From NCBI GenBank assembly GCA_038502055.1, contig JAXRKN010000040.1, forward strand, positions 2,046,001-2,110,000: a stretch of DNA of 64,000 nucleotides, given 5' to 3'. Positions 30,301 through 45,300 of this stretch are shown here, in pieces. Below the pieces are notes generated by a model. It saw only the letters and a list, made by a program, of their open reading frames with translations. It had not been told where the DNA came from and made no database searches. Made by a program: the position numbers and the translations under genes. The first letter of the stretch is position 1. The number at the start of each line of letters is the position of its first letter. Source of the DNA: Tanytarsus gracilentus (lineage: Eukaryota > Arthropoda > Insecta > Diptera > Chironomidae).

Positions 30301-33300
30301 ACAAGAACAAAATCAAGCACCAACCTTCGAGGTTTCTGTAAGGGAAGAAGATATTCCAACTGGCGAAATTGAAGATGCACCAGTGACTGTCATTAAAAAA
30401 GTTCGTGGCAAGAAAATTACAGAAGATAAGCCTGAAGTTATTATCAGTGAAGTCACTATCGAAGATGAGACACCTGAAAAGTCCATCAAGAAACGAATCA
30501 TTAAAAAGAAGAAAGGAAAACGCCAAGAAATAACTGAAATTATAGAAACACAAGAACAAAATCAAGCACCAACCTTCGAGGTTTCTGTAAGGGAAGAAGA
30601 TATTCCAACAAACGAAATTGAAGATGCACCAGTGACTGTCATTAAAACAGTTCGTGGCAAGAAAATTACAGAAGATAAGCCTGAAGTTATTATCAGTGAA
30701 GTCACTATCGAAGATGAGACGCCTGAAAAGTCCATCAAGAAACGAATCATTAAAAAGAAGAAAGGAAAACGTCAAGAAATAACTGAAATTATAGAAACAC
30801 AAGAACAAAATCAAGCACCAACCTTCGAGGTTTCTGTAAGGGAAGAAGATATTCCAACAGGCGAAATTGAAGATGCACCAGTGACTGTCATTAAAAAAGT
30901 TCGTGGCAAGAAAATTACAGAAGATAAGCCTGAAGTTATTATCAGTGAAGTCACTATCGAAGATGAGACGCCTGAAAAGTCTATCAAAAAACGAATCATT
31001 AAAAAGAAGAAAGGAAAACGCCAAGAAATAACTGAAATTATAGAAACACAAGAACAAAATCAAGCACCAACCTTCGAGGTTTCTGTAAGGGAAGAAGATA
31101 TTCCAACAGGCGAAATTGAAGATGCACCAGTGACTGTCATTAAAAAAGTTCGTGGCAAGAAAATTACAGAAGATAAGCCTGAAGTTATTATCAGTGAAGT
31201 CACTATCGAAGATGAGACACCTGAAAAGTCCATAAAGAAACGAATCATTAAAAAGAAGAAAGGAAAACGCCAAGAAATAACTGAAATTATAGAAACACAA
31301 GAACAAAATCAAGCACCAACCTTCGAGGTTTCTGTAAGGGAAGAAGATATTCCAACTGGCGAAATTGAAGATGCACCAGTGACTGTCATTAAAAAAGTTC
31401 GTGGCAAGAAAATTACAGAAGATAAGCCTGAAGTTATTATCAGTGAAGTCACTATCGAAGATGAGACACCTGAAAAGTCCATCAAGAAACGAATCATTAA
31501 AAAGAAGAAAGGAAAACGCCAAGAAATAACTGAAATTATAGAAACACAAGAACAAAATCAAGCACCAACCTTCGAGGTTTCTGTAAGGGAAGAAGATATT
31601 CCAACAGGCGAAATTGAAGATGCACCAGTGACTGTCATTAAAAAAGTTCGTGGCAAGAAAATTACAGAAGATAAGCCTGAAGTTATTATCAGTGAAGTCA
31701 CTATCGAAGATGAGACGCCTGAAAAGTCCATCAAGAAACGAATCATTAAAAAGAAGAAAGGAAAACGCCAAGAAATAACTGAAATTATAGAAACACAAGA
31801 ACAAAATCAAGCACCAACCTTCGAGGTTTCTGTAAGGGAAGAAGATATTCCAACAAACGAAATTGAAGATGCACCAGTGACTGTCATTAAAACAGTTCGT
31901 GGCAAGAAAATTACAGAAGATAAGCCTGAAGTTATTATCAGTGAAGTCACTATCGAAGATGAGACGCCTGAAAAGTCCATCAAGAAACGAATCATTAAAA
32001 AGAAGAAAGGAAAACGTCAAGAAATAACTGAAATTATAGAAACACAAGAACAAAATCAAGCACCAACCTTCGAGGTTTCTGTAAGGGAAGAAGATATTCC
32101 AACAGGCGAAATTGAAGATGCACCAGTGACTGTCATTAAAAAAGTTCGTGGCAAGAAAATTACAGAAGATAAGCCTGAAGTTATTATCAGTGAAGTCACT
32201 ATCGAAGATCAGACGCCTGAAAAGTCCATCAAGAAACGAATCATTAAAAAGAAGAAAGGAAAACGTCAAGAAATAACTGAAATTATAGAAACACAAGAAC
32301 AAAATCAAGCACCAACCTTCGAGGTTTCTGTAAGGGAAGAAGATATTCCAACAGGCGAAATTGAAGATGCATCAGTGACTGTCATTAAAAAAGTTCGTGG
32401 CAAGAAAATTACAGAAGATAAGCCTGAAGTTATTATCAGTGAAGTCACTATCGAAGATCAGACGCCTGAAAAGTCCATCAAGAAACGAATCATTAAAAAG
32501 AAGAAAGGAAAACGCCAAGAAATAACTGAAATTATAGAAACACAAGAACAAAATCAAGCACCAACCTTCGAGGTTTCTGTAAGGGAAGAAGATATTCCAA
32601 CAGGCGAAATTGAAGATGCACCAGTGACTGTCATTAAAAAAGTTCGTGGCAAGAAAATTACAGAAGATAAGCCTGAAGTTATTATCAGTGAAGTCACTAT
32701 CGAAGATGAGACACCTGAAAAGTCCATCAAGAAACGAATCATTAAAAAGAAGAAAGGAAAACGCCAAGAAATAACTGAAATTATAGAAACACAAGAACAA
32801 AATCAAGCACCAACCTTCGAGGTTTCTGTAAGGGAAGAAGATATTCCAACTGGCGAAATTGAAGATTTTGTACCAAAAATCCTGAAATCGGGGCCTTCAG
32901 ATAGTCTTGAGAATATTGAATCGAAAAATAAGATTCAAAAGGGTAAAAACAAATGTTTAATACAAAAAATTCAGTTATATTTTTGGGAATATTTTGCTTT
33001 ATTTCTATTAGTTAAGAAAAAAACCGTAGTAAATTATTCAATTCAAAACTTCTAAAATATTTATTTTTTTTGGTAGAACACACAACACAACACACACACA
33101 CACAAACACAAAACACACACGATACACTTTTACAAAAAAATCTCATAGTTCAAGAAAATTTAAAGGTAGGTGATGAGAAACTTATAGTAGTTGTTACCAA
33201 TGAAAAAAAAGTCATAAGCTTGGAAACAAATACTGAAAAAACATTCAAGCAACGCAATACCAATCAAAACTTAAATAATTTCAAAAATCAGGACTACAAA

Positions 33301-36300
33301 ATCAGTGAAGTAATCACAGAAGAATCCACACCTGATAAAACTGTCAAAAAGAGAGTCATCAAGAAAAAGGTTGGCAAGAAACAAGAAGTCACCGAAATTA
33401 TAACAGTTTGTGAAGATAACAAAGAACCACAAACCACAATTAAAGTTACTGAAGAAGACATTCCTTCAGAAGAATTAGAAGAGACATCATTTGTTAAACC
33501 TGACAAGACCAAGATTAAGAAAACTCTCGAGGAAGTTCCATCTGATGTCAAAATCAGTGAAGTAATCACAGAAGAATCAACACCTGATAAAACTGTCAAA
33601 AAGAGAGTTATCAAGAAAAAGGTTGGCAAGAAACAAGAAGTCACAGAAATTATAACAGTTTGTGAAGATAACAAAGAACCACAAACCACAATTAAAGTTA
33701 CTGAAGAAGACATTCCTTCAGAAGAATTAGAAGAGACACCATTTGTTAAACCTGACAAGACCAAGATTAAGAAAACTCTTGAGGAAGTTCCATCTAATGT
33801 CAAAATCAGTGAAGTGATCACAGAAGAATCCACACCTGATAAAACTGTCAAAAAGAGAGTTATCAAGAAAAAGGTTGGCAAGAAACAAGAAGTCACCGAA
33901 ATTATAACAGTTTGTGAAGATAACAAAGAACCACAAACCACAGTTAAAGTTACTGAAGAAGACATACCTTCAGAAGAATTAGAAGAGACATCATTTGTTA
34001 AACCTGACAAGACCAAGATTAAGAAAACTCTCGAGGAAGTTCCATCTGATGTCAAAATCAGTGAAGTAATCACAGAAGAATCAACACCTGATAAAACTGT
34101 CAAAAAGAGAGTTATCAAGAAAAAGGTTGGCAAGAAACAAGAAGTCACAGAAATTATAACAGTTTGTGAAGATAACAAAGAACCACAAACCACAATTAAA
34201 GTTATTGAAGAAAACATACCTTCAGAAGAATTAGAAGAGACATCATTTGTTAAACCTGACAAGACCAAGATTAAGAAAACACTCGAGGAAGTTCCATCTG
34301 ATGTCAAAATCAGTGAAGTAATCACAGAAGAATCAACACCTGATAAAACTGTCAAAAAGAGAGTTATCAAGAAAAAGGTTGGCAAGAAACAAGAAGTCAC
34401 AGAAATTATAACAGTTTGTGAAGATAACAAAGAACCACAAACCACAATTAAAGTTACTGAAGAGGACATACCTTCAGAAGAATTAGAAGACACATCATTC
34501 AAAAAACATGACAAGACCAAGATTAAGAAAACTCTTGAGGAAGTTCCATCTGATGTCAAAATCAGTGAAGTGATCACAGAAGAATCAACACCTGATAAAA
34601 CTGTTAAAAAGAGAGTTATCAAGAAAAAGGTTGGCAAGAAACAAGAAGTCACAGAAATTATAACAGTTTGTGAAGATAACAAAGAACCACAAACCACAAT
34701 TAAAGTTACTGAAGAAGACATTCCTTCAGAAGAATTAGAAGAGACACCATTTGTTAAACCTGACAAGACCAAGATTAAGAAAACTTTTGAGGAAGTTCCA
34801 TCTGATGTCAAAATCAGTGAAGTGATCACAGAAGAATCAACACCTGATAAAACTGTCAAAAAGAGAGTCATCAAGAAAAAGGTTGGCAAGAAACAAGAAG
34901 TCACAGAAATTATAACAGTTTGTGAAGATAACAAAGAACCACAAACCACTATTAAAGTTACTGAAGAAGACATACCTTCAGAAGAATTAGAAGAGACATC
35001 ATTCAAAAAACATGACAAGACCAAGATTAAGAAAACTTTTGAGGAAGTTCCATCTGATGTCAAAATCAGTGAAGTAATCACAGAAGAATCAACACCTGAT
35101 AAAACTGTTAAAAAGAGAGTCATCAAGAAAAAGGTTGGCAAGAAACAAGAAGTGACAGAAATTATAACAGTTTGTGAAGATAACAAAGAACCACAAACCA
35201 CAGTTAAAGTTACTGAAGAAGACATACATTCAGAAGAATTAGAAGAGACACCATTTGTTAAACCAGACAAGACCAAGATTAAGAAAACTCTTGAGGAAGT
35301 TCCATCTGATGTCAAAATCAGTGAAGTAATCACAGAAGAATCAACACCTGATAAAACTGTTAAAAAGAGAGTTATCAAGAAAAAGGTTGGCAAGAAACAA
35401 GAAGTCACAGAAATTATAACAGTTTGTGAAGATAACAAAGAACCACAAACCACTATTAAAGTTATTGAAGAAGACATTCCTTCAGAAGAATTAGAAGAGA
35501 CATCATTTGTTAAACCTGACAAGACCAAGATTAAGAAAACTCTTGTGGAAGTTCCATCTGATGTCAAAATCAGTGAAGTGATCACAGAAGAATCAACACC
35601 TGATAAAACTGTCAAAAAGAGAGTTATCAAGAAAAAGGTTGGCAAGAAACAAGAAGTCACAGAAATTATAACAGTTTGTGAAGATAACAAAGAACCACAA
35701 ACCACAGTTAAAGTTACTGAAGAAGACATTCCTTCAGAAGAATTAGAAGAGACATCATTTGTTAAACCTGACAAGACCAAGATTAAGAAAACTCTTGAGG
35801 AAGTTCCATCTGATGTCAAAATCAGTGAAGTGATCACAGAAGAATCAACACCTGATAAAACTGTTAAAAAGAGAGTTATCAAGAAAAAGGTTGGCAAGAA
35901 ACAAGAAGTCACAGAAATTATAACAGTTTGTGAAGATAACAAAGAACCACAAACCACAGTTAAAGTTACTGAAGAAGACATACCTTCAGAAGAATTAGAA
36001 GAGACACCATTTGTTAAACCAGACAAGACCAAGATTAAGAAAACTCTTGAAGAAGTTCCATCTGATGTCAAAATCAGTGAAGTGATCACAGAAGAATCAA
36101 CACCTGATAAAACTGTCAAAAAGAGAGTCATCAAGAAAAAGGTTGGCAAGAAACAAGAAGTCACAGAAATTATAACAGTTTGTGAAGATAACAAAGAGCC
36201 ACAAACCACAATTAAAGTTACTGAAGAAGACATACCTTCAGAAGAATTAGAAGAGACACCATTTGTTAAACCAGACAAGACCAAGATTAAGAAAACTCTT

Positions 36301-39300
36301 GAGGAAGTTCCATCTGATGTCAAAATCAGTGAAGTGATCACAGAAGAATCAACACCTGATAAAACTGTCAAAAAGAGAGTCATCAAGAAAAAGGTTGGCA
36401 AGAAACAAGAAGTCACAGAAATTATAACAGTTTGTGAAGATAACAAAGAACCACAAACCACAGTTAAAGTTACTGAAGAAGACATTCCTTCAGAAGAATT
36501 AGAAGAGACACCATTTGTTAAACCTGACAAGACCAAGATTAAGAAAACTCTTGAGGAAGTTCCATCTGATGTCAAAATCAGTGAAGTGATCACAGAAGAA
36601 TCAACACCTGATAAAACTGTTAAAAAGAGAGTTATCAAGAAAAAGGTTGGCAAGAAACAAGAAGTCACAGAAATTATAACAGTTTGTGAAGATAACAAAG
36701 AACCACAAACCACAATTAAAGTTATTGAAGAAGACATACCTTCAGAAGAATTAGAAGAGACACCATTTGTTAAACCTGACAAGACCAAGATTAAGAAAAC
36801 TCTTGAGGAAGTTCCATCTGATGTCAAAATCAGTGAAGTGATCACAGAAGAATCAACACCTGATAAAACTGTCAAAAAGAGAGTCATCAAGAAAAAGGTT
36901 GGCAAGAAACAAGAAGTCACAGAAATTATAACAGTTTGTGAAGATAACAAAGAACCACAAACCACAGTTAAAGTTACTGAAGAAGACATTCCTTCAGAAG
37001 AATTAGAAGAGACACCATTTGTTAAACCTGACAAGACCAAGATTAAGAAAACTCTTGAAGAAGTTCCATCTGATGTCAAAATCAGTGAAGTGATCACAGA
37101 AGAATCAACACCTGATAAAACTGTCAAAAAGAGAGTCATCAAGAAAAAGGTTGGCAAGAAACAAGAAGTCACAGAAATTATAACAGTTTGTGAAGATAAC
37201 AAAGAACCACAAACCACAGTTAAAGTTACTGAAGAAGACATTCCTTCAGAAGAATTAGAAGAGACACCATTTGTTAAACCTGACAAGACCAAGATTAAGA
37301 AAACTCTTGAGGAAGTTCCATCTGATGTCAAAATCAGTGAAGTGATCACAGAAGAATCAACACCTGATAAAACTGTTAAAAAGAGAGTTATCAAGAAAAA
37401 GGTTGGCAAGAAACAAGAAGTCACAGAAATTATAACAGTTTGTGAAGATAACAAAGAACCACAAACCACAATTAAAGTTACTGAAGAAGACATACCTTCA
37501 GAAGAATTAGAAGAAACACCATTTGTTAAACCTGACAAGTCAAAGATTAAGAAAACTCTTGAAGAAGTTCCATCTGATGTCAAAATCAGTGAAGTAATCA
37601 CAGAAGAATCAACACCTGATAAAACTGTCAAAAAGAGAGTCATCAAGAAAAAGGTTGGCAAGAAACAAGAAGTCACAGAAATTATAACAGTTTGTGAAGA
37701 TAACAAAGAACCACAAACCACAATTAAAGTTACTGAAGAAGACATTCCTTCAGAAGAATTAGAGGAGACACCATTTGAGAAACCTGACAAGACCAAGATT
37801 AAGAAAACTCTTGAAGAAGTTCCATCTGATGTCAAAATCAGTGAAGTGATCACAGAAGAATCAACACCTGATAAAACTGTCAAAAAGAGAGTCATCAAGA
37901 AAAAGGTTGGCAAGAAACAAGAAGTCACAGAAATTATAACAGTTTGTGAAGATAACAAAGAACCACAAACCACAATTAAAGTTACTGAAGAAGACATTCC
38001 TTCAGAAGAATTAGAGGAGACACCATTTGTTAAACCTAACAAGACCAAGATTAAGAAAACTCTCGAGGAAGTTCCATCTGATGTCAAAATCAGTGAAGTG
38101 ATCACAGAAGAATCAACACCTGATAAAACTGTCAAAAAGAGAGTCATCAAGAAAAAGGTTGGCAAGAAACAAGAAGTCACAGAAATTATAACAGTTTGTG
38201 AAGATAACAAAGAACCACAAACCACAATTAAAGTTACTGAAGAAGACATTCCTTCAGAAGAATTAGAGGAGACACCATTTGAGAAACCTAACAAGACCAA
38301 GATTAAGAAAACTCTTGAAGAAGTTCCATCTGATGTCAAAATCAGTGAAGTGATCACAGAAGAATCAACACCTGATAAAACTGTCAAAAAGAGAGTCATC
38401 AAGAAAAAGGTTGGCAAGAAACAAGAAGTCACAGAAATTATAACAGTTCATGAAAATGACAAGGAACCTAAAAGTTTTGTGAACATGTGGTCGGAATGTT
38501 TAATTCCTTCTTTAGAAGATATAGACGGTAAGATAATTGATGTCTTAAAATTTGTTTTTTTTTCGAATTTTTTGATTATTTTTAAAAAATATTTAAAACG
38601 TTCATTTACTTATGCTTTAAAATCTATTTTTTTTAATTCTTGCTTTACAATTTTTTTCAGCAATTTTTTTTAAAATTATTTTAAGTTTATTAATTTAAGC
38701 GGAATGCAAATTAACATAAATTTGACTGATACTTTTGTAATTGTTCCTTTTAACATAAGAATACGCATGAACTTTTTTAATATCGATCTTAATTAAGGAT
38801 ATGATTTAGATTCAATACGATTATTTGTGACTACGTTTTTCAACTCCTTTTAATTTTAAATGTTGGTAATTTTAAAATATTGATTTTTCTCAGGGGTTTA
38901 AGTCGACCGACCGTTATTAGCCGATGACCTTTTTGCAGCTTTCCTAAACCTTTAGCCGCATTTTATCGGCTAAATCGTCAGCAACTGCAAAAGGTCTCGC
39001 TAAATTTTAGCCGCATCTTATCTTGCGACTTAAACCCTTTTTCTGTTGAAAATTTTATTTATTTTTCACAAAACCTCATTAATGATTCTCCAAGTAATTC
39101 TCTTAGTTTGTTATTTTTCGTAAGTGTCATGACCCACAATATATTGATGTTCTCAGCCCTGGAATGTGTTAAAGAAAATAATTTTAGGTCGCAAATGGTC
39201 GTTACAATGTCTAAATATGTCTCTTATTATATCTAACATTGAAAACTCATTTTAATCTAAAAAAATATCCTAATAGAACCATTCCATTACAAAAAGATAT

Positions 39301-42300
39301 ATAATGTACTAAAATAATTTTTAACGTAAAATAATAAAAATTAGAAAAATAATTTAAAAGCAAAAAGCTTTAAAGCAGTTGAAAAAATTTAAAGCATTTG
39401 AAAAACATAATAAAAATATTTTATTCGATAAAAAATAAAATTTTAATATTACACAGAACACACTGAAACAAAACACCAAACACAAGAAACAAAACACCAA
39501 ACACAAGAAACAAAACACAAAAATAATTATCAAAAAATAGATAAGGCTGATACAGGAGAAATTACAGTAACATCAACAGAAGAGAAAAAAACGAATAAAG
39601 TGATTAAAACGCGTTTAATTACAAAAAAAATTGGCAAGAAACAAGAAGTCACCGAAATTATAACAGTTTGTGAAGATAACAAAGAGCCACAAACCACAGT
39701 TAAAGTTACTGAAGAAGACATACCTTCAGAAGAATTAGAAGAGACATCATTCAAAAAACCTGACAAGACAAAGACTAAGAAAACTCTTGAGGAAGTTCCA
39801 TCTGATGTCAAAATCAGTGAAGTGATCACAGAAGAATCAACACCTGATAAAACTGTTAAAAATAGAGTCATCAAGAAAAAGGTTGGCAAGAAACAAGAAG
39901 TCACAGAAATTATAACAGTTTGTGAAGATAACAAAGAACCACAAACCACAGTTAAAGTTACTGAAGAAGACATTCCTTCAGAAGAATTAGAGGAGACACC
40001 ATTTGTTAAACCTGACAAGACCAAGATTAAGAAAACCCTCGAGGAAGTTCCATCTGATGTCAAAATCAGTGAAATGATCACAGAAGAATCAACACCTGAT
40101 AAAACTGTCAAAAAGAGAGTTATCAAGAAAAAGGTTGGCAAGAAACAAGAAGTCACAGAAATTATAACAGTTTGTGAAGATAACAAAGAACCACAAACCA
40201 CAGTTAAAGTTACTGAAGAAGACATTCCTTCAGAAGAATTAGAAGAGACACCATTTGTTAAACCTGACAAGACCAAGATTAAGAAAACTCTCGAGGAAGT
40301 TCCATCTGATGTCAAAATCAGTGAAGTGATCACAGAAGAATCAACACCTGATAAAACTGTTAAAAAGAGAGTCATCAAGAAAAAGGTTGGCAAGAAACAA
40401 GAAGTCACAGAAATTATAACAGTTTGTGAAGATAACAAAGAACCACAAACCACAGTTAAAGTTACTGAAGAAGACATTCCTTCAGAAGAATTAGAAGAGA
40501 CACCATTTGTTAAACCTGACAAGACCAAGATTAAGAAAACTCTCGAGGAAGTTCCATCTGATGTCAAAATCAGTGAAGTGATCACAGAAGAATCAACACC
40601 TGATAAAACTGTTAAAAAGAGAGTTATCAAGAAAAAGGTTGGCAAGAAACAAGAAGTGACCGAAATTATAACAGTTTGTGAAGATAACAAAGAACCACAA
40701 ACCACAGTTAAAGTTACTGAAGAAGACATTCCTTCAGAAGAATTAGAGGAGACACCATTTGTTAAACCTGACAAGACCAAGATTAAGAAAACCCTCGAGG
40801 AAGTTCCATCTGATGTCAAAATCAGTGAAGTGATCACAGAAGAATCAACACCCGATAAAACTGTTAAAAAGAGAGTCATCAAGAAAAAGGTTGGCAAGAA
40901 ACAAGAAGTGACCGAAATTATAACAGTTTGTGAAGATAACAAAGAACCACAAACCACAATTAAAGTTACTGAAGAAGACATTCCTTCAGAAGAATTAGAA
41001 GAGACACCATTTGTTAAACCTGACAAGACCAAGATTAAGAAAACTCTCGAGGAAGTTCCATCTGATGTCAAAATCAGTGAAGTGATCACAGAAGAATCAA
41101 CACCTGATAAAACTGTCAAAAAGAGAGTCATCAAGAAAAAGGTTGGCAAGAAACAAGAAGTCACAGAAATTATAACAGTTTGTGAAGATAACAAAGAACC
41201 ACAAACCACAGTTAAAGTTACTGAAGAAGACATTCCTTCAGAAGAATTAGAGGAGACACCATTTGTTAAACCTGACAAGACCAAGATTAAGAAAACCCTC
41301 GAGGAAGTTCCATCTGATGTCAAAATCAGTGAAGTGATCACAGAAGAATCAACACCTGATAAAACTGTTAAAAAGAGAGTTATCAAGAAAAAGGTTGGCA
41401 AGAAACAAGAAGTCACAGAAATTATAACAGTTTGTGAAGATAATAAAGAGCCACAAACCACAATTAAAGTTACTGAAGAAGACATTCCTTCAGAAGAATT
41501 AGAAGAGACACCATTTGTTAAACCTGACAAAACCAAGATTAAGAAAACTCTCGAGGAAGTTCCATCTGATGTCAAAATCAGTGAAGTGATCACAGAAGAA
41601 TCAACACCTGATAAAACTGTTAAAAAGAGAGTCATCAAGAAAAAGGTTGGCAAGAAACGAGAAGTCACAGAAATTATAACAGTTTGTGAAGATAATAAAG
41701 AGCCAGAAACCACAATTAAAGTTATTGAAGAAGACATACCTTCAGAAGAATTAGAAGAGACACCATTTGTTAAACCAGACAAGACCAAGATTAAGAAAAC
41801 TCTCGAGGAAGTTCCATCTGATGTCAAAATCAGTGAAGTGATCACAGAAGAATCAACACCTGATAAAACTGTTAAAAAGAGAGTTATCAAGAAAAAGGTT
41901 GGCAAGAAACAAGAATTGACCGAAATTATAACAGTTTGTGAAGATAACAAAGAACCACAAACCACAGTTAAAGTTACTGAAGAAGACATTCCTTCAGAAG
42001 AATTAGAAGAGACACCATTTGTTAAACCTGACAAGACCAAGATTAAGAAAACTCTCGAGGAAGTTCCATCTGATGTCAAAATCAGTGAAGTGATCACAGA
42101 AGAATCAACACCCGATAAAACTGTTAAAAAGAGAGTCATCAAGAAAAAGGTTGGCAAGAAACAAGAAGTCACAGAAATTATAACAGTTTGTGAAGATAAC
42201 AAAGAACCACAAACCACAATTAAAGTTACTGAAGAAGACATTCCTTCAGAAGAATTAGAAGAGACACCATTTGTTAAACCTGACAAGACCAAGATTAAGA

Positions 42301-45300
42301 AAACTCTCGAGGAAGTTCCATCTGATGTCAAAATCAGTGAAGTGATCACAGAAGAATCAACACCTGATAAAACTGTTAAAAAGAGAGTTATCAAGAAAAA
42401 GGTTGGCAAGAAACAAGAAGTCACAGAAATTATAACAGTTTGTGAAGATAACAAAGAACCACAAACCACAATTAAAGTTACTGAAGAAGACATTCCTTCA
42501 GAAGAATTAGAAGAGACACCATTTGTTAAACCTGACAAGACCAAGATTAAGAAAACTCTCGAGGAAGTTCCATCTGATGTCAAAATCAGTGAAGTGATCA
42601 CAGAAGAATCAACACCTGATAAAACTGTTAAAAAGAGAGTCATCAAGAAAAAGGTTGGCAAGAAACAAGAAGTCACAGAAATTATAACAGTTTGTGAAGA
42701 TAATAAAGAGCCACAAACCACAATTAAAGTTATTGAAGAAGACATTCCTTCAGAAGAATTAGAAGAGACACTATTTGTTAAACCTGACAAGACCAAGATT
42801 AAGAAAACTCTCGAGGAAGTTCCATCTGATGTCAAAATCAGTGAAGTGATCACAGAAGAATCAACACCTGATAAAACTGTTAAAAAGAGAGTTATCAAGA
42901 AAAAGGTTGGCAAGAAACAAGAAGTCACAGAAATTATAACAGTTTGTGAAGATAATAAAGAGCCACAAACCACAATTAAAGTTATTGAGGAAGACATACC
43001 TTCAGAAGAATTAGAAGAAACTGCATTTGAGAAACCTGACAAGACCAAGATTAAGAAAACTCTCGAGGAAGTTCCATCTAATGTCAAAATCAGTGAAGTG
43101 ATCACAGAAGAATCAACACCTGATAAAACTGTTAAAAAGAGAGTCATCAAGAAAAAGGTTGGCAAGAAACAAGAAGTCACAGAAATTATAACAGTTTGTG
43201 AAGATAATAAAGAGCCACAAACCACAATTAAAGTTATTGAAGAAGACATTCCTTCAGAAGAATTAGAAGAGACACCATTTGTTAAACCTGACAAGACCAA
43301 GATTAAGAAAACTCTCGAGGAAGTTCCATCTGATGTCAAAATCAGTGAAGTGATCACAGAAGAATCAACACCTGATAAAACTGTTAAAAAGAGAGTTATC
43401 AAGAAAAAGGTTGGCAAGAAACAAGAAGTCACAGAAATTATAACAGTTTGTGAAGATAATAAAGAGCCACAAACCACAATTAAAGTTATTGAAGAAGACA
43501 TTCCTTCAGAAGAATTAGAAGAGACACCATTTGTTAAACCTGACAAGACCAAAATTAAGAAAACTCTTGAGGAAGTTCCATCTGATGTCAAAATCAGTGA
43601 AGTAATCACAGAAGAATCAACACCTGATAAAACTGTTAAAAAGAGAGTTATCAAGAAAAAGGTTGGCAAGAAACAAGAAGTCACAGAAATTATAACAGTT
43701 TGTGAAGATAACAAAGAGCCACAAACCACAATTAAAGTTACTGAAGAAGACATTCCTTCAGAAGAATTAGAAGAGACACCATTTGTTAAACCTGACAAGA
43801 CCAAGATTAAGAAAACTCTCGAGGAAGTTCCATCTGATGTCAAAATCAGTGAAGTGATCACAGAAGAATCAACACCTGATAAAACTGTTAAAAAGAGAGT
43901 TATCAAGAAAAAGGTTGGCAAGAAACAAGAAGTCACAGAAATTATAACAGTTTGTGAAGATAACAAAGAGCCACAAACCACAATTAAAGTTACTGAAGAA
44001 GACATTCCTTCAGAAGAATTAGAAGAGACACCATTTGTTAAACCTGACAAAACCAAGATTAAGAAAACTCTCGAGGAAGTTCCATCTGATGTCAAAATCA
44101 GTGAAGTGATCACAGAAGAATCAACACCTGATAAAACTGTTAAAAAGAGAGTTATCACGAAAAAGGTTGGCAAGAAACAAGAAGTCACAGAAATTATAAC
44201 AGTTTGTGAAGATAATAAAGAGCCACAAACCACAATTAAAGTTATTGAAGAAGACATTCCTTCAGAAGAATTAGAAGAGACACCATTTGTTAAACCTGAC
44301 AAGACCAAAATTAAGAAAACTCTTGAAGAAGTTCCATCTGATGTCAAAATCAGTGAAGTGATCACAGAAGAATCAACACCTGATAAAACTGTCAAAAAGA
44401 GAGTTATCACGAAAAAGGTTGGCAAGAAACAAGAAGTTACTGAAATTATAACAGTTTGTGAAGACAACAAAGAGCCGCATGTTACTGTCAAAATTTCTGA
44501 AATTGAATTAACTGAAAAGCCTTTATCTATTTTGAACACTACACACTCACAAGAAATACAAACAGAACACAAAACACTTGAAAAACTAGGTAAGAAGTGA
44601 TAATTATAAATATTTATTCCTAATTTAAAGTTTTAACTTTTTGTCACTTTATAAGGAATCAATTGAATGCATAAAAACATTGAACAATTGATATTTCTCC
44701 ATCTTTATATTCATTTAATGTTTTATGGAACACTTGTTAAAGGAAGTTTGTAAGTGAGGGAAACTGAAAAAGTAATTATATTTTTGTATTAGAAACATTC
44801 ATCGAACTTGCCGTTATGAAATATTAATTTTTAAATTATACCAACTACTTTTTGGGTTAGAAATTTAGATTAAAATATTAAAACCGATCAACACCTTGCA
44901 ATTGTTTAGCAAGAAAAATTTTCAACGTTAAGAAAAAATTTTATGAAAATAAATGAACGAAAGCAAATTTTTAATTATAGTCTGGGAAATTTTTATTATA
45001 TATAGCATATAGAACCTAAAGTTTGCAAGTGCCCAAACACCAAATTAGCTAAAAACTCCAATTTCATTGAAATTATTACTTAGCCAGAAAATTTAAATTT
45101 AGATATCAATTTTTATATGTATTTTTTGTATTTAGAGTCATGCTCAGAATGTTTTTGTTTTTATTTAAAAAACGGATATTTCAAATTCACACCCACTCCA
45201 TTGATAAGAGCAGGGCCTGATCGAATGTAATTTTAATGGTTATTCTAAAATGTACAGGGAATGAATTATTTATTCATTACTAATGAAAACATTTAAAATA

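Noticed and set aside
25436..32308. 2,290-codon antisense open frame over array A
   Set aside because: It is a mirror of the 249-nt repeat: one unit without antisense stops stays open when copied in multiples of three. Its product is Phe/Leu/Asn-rich low complexity, and the sense frame joins in frame with flanking exons.
33294..38432. 1,712-codon antisense open frame over array B
   Set aside because: Same shadow effect of a 252-nt unit. The Ser/Val/Leu-rich product has no domains and no flanking exons.
39530..44572. 1,680-codon antisense open frame over array C
   Set aside because: Shadow of the sense PEVK repeat; it repeats with the same period and has no independent start or context.
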